From Thermoplasmata archaeon (lineage in GTDB: Archaea; Thermoplasmatota; Thermoplasmata; Thermoplasmatales; Thermoplasmataceae): a DNA stretch of 9,002 nt. The position numbers and the translations under genes are program-made. Positions 6,462 to 9,002 of the stretch are shown here, piece by piece (the first letter of the stretch is position 1; every line of letters starts with the position of its first letter). The stretch spans positions 1-9,002 of the forward strand of contig JAKAQT010000063.1 in the NCBI GenBank assembly GCA_021819605.1, written 5' to 3'. The notes below the pieces were generated by a model that saw only the letters and a program-made list of their open reading frames with translations, was not told where the DNA came from and did not search any database.

Positions 6462-6739
6462 ATGGAATCTAGCAGGAAAATAGCAGTGAGCCTTTTCGCC
6501 CATATCTGGGAACTTATGGATAAGAGAGAATCTCCGATGAGGACGAACTCACGACAAACGAATCTCAGGCATCCCTTTTCCATTGGAGGTTTGCCGGTGA
6601 GAACGTGGAACTGGCCAGCTGGCACTGGATCAGATTCAGGGTACATTCCATATTATCGATGCCTGAAACGACCATCTACCATGGAAAAAGAAGTCCTGAC
6701 CTTTGCATGAAATATGATCTGGGTGGTTCCGATTCCTGA
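6462..6739 (+). pseudogene. Frameshifted remnant of a small TPR-like helical protein
   Basis: Two reading frames join into one protein-like sequence. The first runs from ATG 6462 (RKIAVSLFAHIWELMDKRES). It must pass near 6533-6536 into the -1 frame, open from 6524 to TGA 6737-6739, which gives DEDELTTNESQASLFHWRF, then WHWIRFRVHSIL, then YHGKRSPDLCMKYDLGG. From memory this matches a small (about 120-140 residues) conserved family with the pattern E-x-x-x-x-x-H-A-S-x-x-H-W, then W-x-x-S-R-V-Y-x-V-L, then A-x-R-C-L-x-x-C, tetratricopeptide-like, function unknown. The shift is explained by loss of one base. After DLGG the family normally continues with F-D-L-A-F-A-Y-E; here the reading runs into a stop, so the C-terminus is also decayed. 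After the shift the second frame has normal codon use, whereas the first becomes rich in CGA arginine codons, which are rare in the neighbours. Family identity is by memory only. Confidence 0.5.
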
Positions 6740-6799
6740 TTTTGTTGCCTGTTGGGCTTAAAATTCTTCATTCATGAAATTTGATGTACCTTGGGGATT

Positions 6800-6807
6800 G
6801 TTTTTAA
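6800..6807 (+). promoter_or_regulatory. TATA-like element before the TauE/SafE gene
   Basis: GTTTTTAA lies about 22-29 bases before an in-frame GTG at 6829 but only a few bases before the GTG at 6811. If it is the true TATA box, the transporter starts leaderless at 6829 (protein beginning M-L-D-I-L). Another AT-rich candidate at 6756-6765 would suit the 6811 start with a short leader. Confidence 0.3.
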
Positions 6808-6810
6808 GCT

Positions 6811-7596
6811 GTGGTGAAATCACAGCCAGTGTTGGATATCCTTATCATCATAATTGTAGGGGTGGCAGTAGGGGCACTCACCGGAATGACTGGCAGCAGC
6901 GGCGTTCTGGTTGTTGTGCCAGCCCTCAGCCTCATGGGTTTCACGTTCCAGAGATCTGTGGGGGCAAGCTTGCTGGTTGACGTCATAACTACATCCATTG
7001 TCATATATGTTTATCTCAGAAAGCACAGCGTTTATGTGAGGAGTGGGATTTTCATGGGCCTTGGCGCCATCATAGGTGCCCAGATAGGATCAAGGGTCGC
7101 TGTGTCCATCTCCCAGCATCCGCTGGAAATCGCGTTTGTGGTTCTCACGGCGGTGCTTGCTTCCCAGATGTACAGAAGGGCATTTGGAAAACCCCGTGAA
7201 AAAAAGAATATTCACCTAACCATGCCGGAGATGCAGGCACTCCTACTAGCCTTCGCCCTGAGCATTCCAGTGGGCTTTCTTACTGGCACGATAGGCACCA
7301 GCGGAGGCATCATGTTCATAGGCATAACCATGCTCCTCTTCACTGTACCTGCACAGAAAATGGTGGGCACAGCAACCCTTGCCATGTTCTTCTCTGCGTT
7401 CAGCGGGACTGTTGGTTACGCCTCGCTTGGGCTTATAGACTTTACTGCGGCCGTCATTATAGGAGTGGCTTCCCTTGCATCCGGTATCGGATTCTCATAT
7501 CTTGCTCACAGAACCTCTGAGAAAGGCATATATGCAGCCATAGGAACCGTGTTTCTCGTGGTGATCTTTGTGGAAATGTACAAGATCATACTATAA
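6811..7596 (+). CDS. TauE/SafE (DUF81) family membrane transporter
   Basis: A 261-residue membrane protein of the TauE/SafE family, whose members are thought to export or exchange sulfite, sulfoacetate or other sulfur-containing and organic anions across the cytoplasmic membrane. Nearly the whole length is hydrophobic, with about 7-8 membrane segments, and it shows the family's internal duplication: GALTGMTGSSGVLVVVPAL (21-39) is echoed by GFLTGTIGTSGGIMFIGI (155-172). The block VGTATLAMFFSAFSGTVGY (185-203) corresponds to the first-half block SVGASLLVDVITTSIVIYV (49-67). A basic loop (YRRAFGKPREKKN, 121-133) separates the halves. Length is normal. The start is uncertain: GTG 6811 (used here), 6814 or 6829, with 6829 fitting a leaderless promoter. 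The substrate cannot be read from the sequence. It follows the pseudogene and converges on the small zinc-ribbon gene with a 21-base gap. Confidence 0.92.
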   Translation: MVKSQPVLDILIIIIVGVAVGALTGMTGSSGVLVVVPALSLMGFTFQRSVGASLLVDVITTSIVIYVYLRKHSVYVRSGIFMGLGAIIGAQIGSRVAVSISQHPLEIAFVVLTAVLASQMYRRAFGKPREKKNIHLTMPEMQALLLAFALSIPVGFLTGTIGTSGGIMFIGITMLLFTVPAQKMVGTATLAMFFSAFSGTVGYASLGLIDFTAAVIIGVASLASGIGFSYLAHRTSEKGIYAAIGTVFLVVIFVEMYKIIL

Positions 7597-7617
7597 CGGC
7601 GTAAACCTGTGCAGGGA

Positions 7618-7788
7618 TCATTCCTTTTTCCTTGCATCATCCAGGAGAAGCTCCTCGTATGCGTCATCATCCATCTCCATCACAAATGGGCCGCTGTATC
7701 CACAATCGAGGCATTTATACTGCCCCATAATCATTATCATCGCCCCTGTCACATTGTCAGAATGGCACATGGGACACACTTTATGCAT
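7618..7788 (-). CDS. Small zinc-ribbon protein, 56 residues
   Basis: A short gene on the minus strand, ATG at 7786-7788 to TGA at 7618-7620. The protein begins MHKVCPMCHSDNVTGA and has a second cysteine pair in YKCLDCGYSGPFV, giving C-x2-C, 17 residues, C-x2-C: a zinc ribbon or rubredoxin-like knuckle. The tail is strongly acidic (MEMDDDAYEELLLDD) and ends in RKKE. Small single-ribbon proteins of this shape are common in archaea and are usually of unknown role; they may bind RNA polymerase, ribosomes or other proteins. Codon use matches the neighbours, and it fills an otherwise unexplained gap between the transporter and coaA. Overlapping plus-strand frames here lack any motif. It is divergent from coaA, with a possible shared TATA element near 7840. 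Confidence 0.78.
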   Translation of the reverse strand: MHKVCPMCHSDNVTGAMIMIMGQYKCLDCGYSGPFVMEMDDDAYEELLLDDARKKE

Positions 7789-7836
7789 TTATGTACATGC
7801 TGAACCTGAAGATAAGCATAATTCATGCAGGAAATG

Positions 7837-7843
7837 TTTATAC
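7837..7843. promoter_or_regulatory. TATA-like element between the zinc-ribbon gene and coaA
   Basis: TTTATAC on the plus strand (GTATAAA on the minus) is the only strong TATA-like element in the divergent gap. For coaA it predicts initiation near 7866 and a leader of about 35 bases, consistent with the GGGAG ribosome site before its TTG start. For the minus-strand gene it predicts a leader of about 25 bases. Which direction it serves is undecided. Confidence 0.35.
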
Positions 7844-7901
7844 TCAAATCGCAATCATTCACTTGACCCGCTAACTTGAAAAAAAAAGGGAGCGCATAGT
7901 A

Positions 7902-8861
7902 TTGCTTAAGATTCTGAATGAAAGCAAGGTATCTCCATTCATATCTTTCACAAGGGACGAATGGAAGGCACTTCGTGATTCCACTCCAATGACCGTGTCA
8001 GAGGAGGACCTGAGCATAATAAGGGGAATAAACGAGAAAATTTCACTTCAGGAGGTTGAAGAGATTTTCCTGCCTCTGTCCAGGCTCATGAACATATATT
8101 ACTGCGCAGCTAGGCAGCTTTATGACTCCAGGAGAGAATTCCTCAAGGAGAAGGGAGAGAAGGTACCGTATGTGGTGGGGATGGCAGGCAGCGTCGCAGT
8201 TGGGAAGAGCACCATAGGAAGACTCCTGAAGATACTCTTTTCAAGATGGTCAACAGCCCCAAAGGTTTCGCTCATTGCAACAGATGGTTTCCTGCTCCCA
8301 AACAGCGTGCTGGAAGCCAGAGGACTCATGAACAGGAAAGGATTTCCCGAAAGCTATGACGTCAGGTCCCTGATTCACTTTCTCTATGAGCTTAAGAGCG
8401 GTAAGGATGATCTTAAGATTCCCCTGTATTCACACCTGACCTATGATATAGTTCCGGGGCAGTTCCAGGAGATAAAGAGGCCCGATATAGTCATACTGGA
8501 GGGGCTAAATGTTCTCCAGACCAGAAGTACAATGGCATCTCAGACCAATCCTGAACTGCTTGTATCGGACTTCTTTGATTTTTCCATATATGTGGATGCT
8601 GATGTTGCGGACATCAAGAAATGGTACATCGACAGGTTCCTGGTGTTCAGGGAAACAGCGTTCAGGGACCCGAAGTCCTTTTTCAGGAAGTATGCTGAAC
8701 TGAACACTGAAGATGCCATAGCAACAGCATCTTCCATATGGGAAGAGATCAATGCTGTGAACCTGAGGCAGAACATTGAGCCTACAAAATACCACGCACA
8801 CCTGATCCTTAAGAAAGGGCCCGATCATTCTGTGACCGATGTATTTATGAGAAAAATATGA
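7902..8861 (+). CDS. coaA: Type I pantothenate kinase (bacterial-type CoaA)
   Basis: This enzyme phosphorylates pantothenate with ATP, the first step from pantothenate to coenzyme A, in the cytoplasm. Its 319 residues are almost the length of E. coli CoaA (316) and align along the whole length. Seen: FTRDEWKALRDSTPM (16-30), the P-loop GSVAVGKST (96-104), ATDGFLLPN (126-134), the GLM and GFPESYD block (141-153), PLYSHLTYD (174-182), ILEGLNVLQ (198-206) and NLRQNI (287-292). It starts at a TTG: there is no upstream ATG before a stop at 7872, the N-terminal alignment to bacterial CoaA begins right there, and GGGAG sits nine bases before it. Thermoplasmatales are known to have a type I CoaA (characterised in Picrophilus torridus) and to lack archaeal pantoate kinase. 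R107, H178 and F249 correspond to E. coli R106, H177 and F247, residues tied to CoA feedback inhibition. Confidence 0.96.
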   Translation: MLKILNESKVSPFISFTRDEWKALRDSTPMTVSEEDLSIIRGINEKISLQEVEEIFLPLSRLMNIYYCAARQLYDSRREFLKEKGEKVPYVVGMAGSVAVGKSTIGRLLKILFSRWSTAPKVSLIATDGFLLPNSVLEARGLMNRKGFPESYDVRSLIHFLYELKSGKDDLKIPLYSHLTYDIVPGQFQEIKRPDIVILEGLNVLQTRSTMASQTNPELLVSDFFDFSIYVDADVADIKKWYIDRFLVFRETAFRDPKSFFRKYAELNTEDAIATASSIWEEINAVNLRQNIEPTKYHAHLILKKGPDHSVTDVFMRKI

Positions 8862-8914
8862 AGCGGGGCCATAGTTTATGGGATCTTAAATGGTAATTCT
8901 CATCATCTTAGAGC

Positions 8915-8946
8915 GGCCAGAAAAGATTCTTCCGGCCATAATTTTT
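8915..8946 (+). terminator. Hairpin plus T-run after coaA
   Basis: GGCC (8915-8918) pairs with GGCC (8934-8937), then after one mismatch GAA (8920-8922) pairs with TTC (8930-8932) around a 7-base loop. Five T residues follow at 8942-8946. It lies about 55 bases after the coaA stop and resembles an intrinsic terminator, although archaeal termination depends more on the T-run than on the stem. The remaining bases to the window end have no decidable gene. Confidence 0.35.
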
Positions 8947-9002
8947 AACGCGATTTGAAATGCTTACTCTGCACAGAATCTCCCGCCATCTCGCTATCAG
9001 AT

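Larger units (their letters stand above)
6361..6810. other. 450-base gap without an intact gene
   Basis: No complete, convincing gene was found here on either strand. Bases 6361-6480 are open in the frame of the preceding gene for 40 codons but have no start and no recognisable motif. Bases 6462-6739 hold a frameshifted gene remnant (separate entry). Bases 6740-6799 are AT-rich spacer, and 6800-6810 carry the likely promoter element of the transporter gene. No terminal inverted repeats, transposase motifs or copies of the tRNA 3' end were seen. Confidence 0.6.

Noticed and set aside
6361..6483. 40-codon open stretch in frame after the membrane protein stop
   Set aside because: It has no start codon, and a 40-codon open run is expected by chance often enough; no link to the preceding gene by stop-codon readthrough can be shown.
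6462..6710. 82-codon frame read as an intact small gene
   Set aside because: After about 6535 its codon use becomes atypical (several CGA codons), while the -1 frame gives a coherent protein-like sequence, so a frameshifted remnant is preferred.
5083..6810. Integrated element with duplicated tRNA 3' end (att site)
   Set aside because: No second copy of the tRNA T-arm/acceptor sequence, no integrase and no terminal repeats were seen in the window; only position and composition suggest transfer.
7568..7879. Plus-strand frames between the transporter and coaA
   Set aside because: They overlap the end of the transporter and are antisense to the zinc-ribbon gene, which has paired CxxC motifs and better codon use.
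1..9002. CRISPR array or insertion sequence
   Set aside because: No regularly spaced repeats, no transposase-like protein and no terminal inverted repeats were found on either strand.

Overview
The window looks like chromosomal DNA of a euryarchaeon, most probably of the order Thermoplasmatales. It carries archaeal SRP54, archaeal transcription factor S (TFS) and two flavoproteins of the geranylgeranyl reductase (archaeal lipid) family. Several genes have a TATA box about 25 bases before the start codon, which is the leaderless archaeal arrangement. Arginine is mostly AGG/AGA and isoleucine is often ATA. A bacterial-type (type I) pantothenate kinase also fits this order, which is known to use CoaA in place of archaeal pantoate kinase. 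The genus cannot be set from sequence reading alone.

Layout. Bases 2-136 hold the iron-sulfur tail of an endonuclease III gene that begins outside the window. It converges on a geranylgeranyl reductase (139-1584, minus). Head to head with that is a shorter, diverged flavoprotein paralogue (1693-2817, plus). Its stop overlaps the stop of srp54 (2811-4181, minus), which lies downstream of, and probably in one operon with, tfs (4214-4519, minus). Across a divergent promoter region lies a YccU-type CoA-binding protein (4629-5051, plus), followed by tRNA-Ser(CGA) at 5083-5165.

From 5166 to about 6360 the base composition becomes clearly more AT-rich. This stretch holds a two-gene cassette: a 98-residue ribbon-helix-helix-like protein and a 232-residue protein with four membrane segments and a charged tail. 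It has its own TATA box preceded by a perfect tandem 10-bp repeat. Then come about 450 bases without an intact gene; they contain what reads as a frameshifted remnant of a small helical, TPR-like protein family. This tRNA-flanking stretch is the accessory-looking part of the window and the best candidate for something undescribed.

The right side returns to ordinary composition: a TauE/SafE-type membrane transporter (6811-7596, plus), a 56-residue zinc-ribbon protein on the minus strand (7618-7788), and coaA (7902-8861, plus) with a possible terminator hairpin. The last 60 bases may contain the edge of another gene, but its strand cannot be decided.

Functional links are loose: membrane lipid saturation (reductases), membrane protein targeting (SRP54), transcript cleavage (TFS), and CoA synthesis and binding (CoaA and the YccU-type protein, which are not adjacent).
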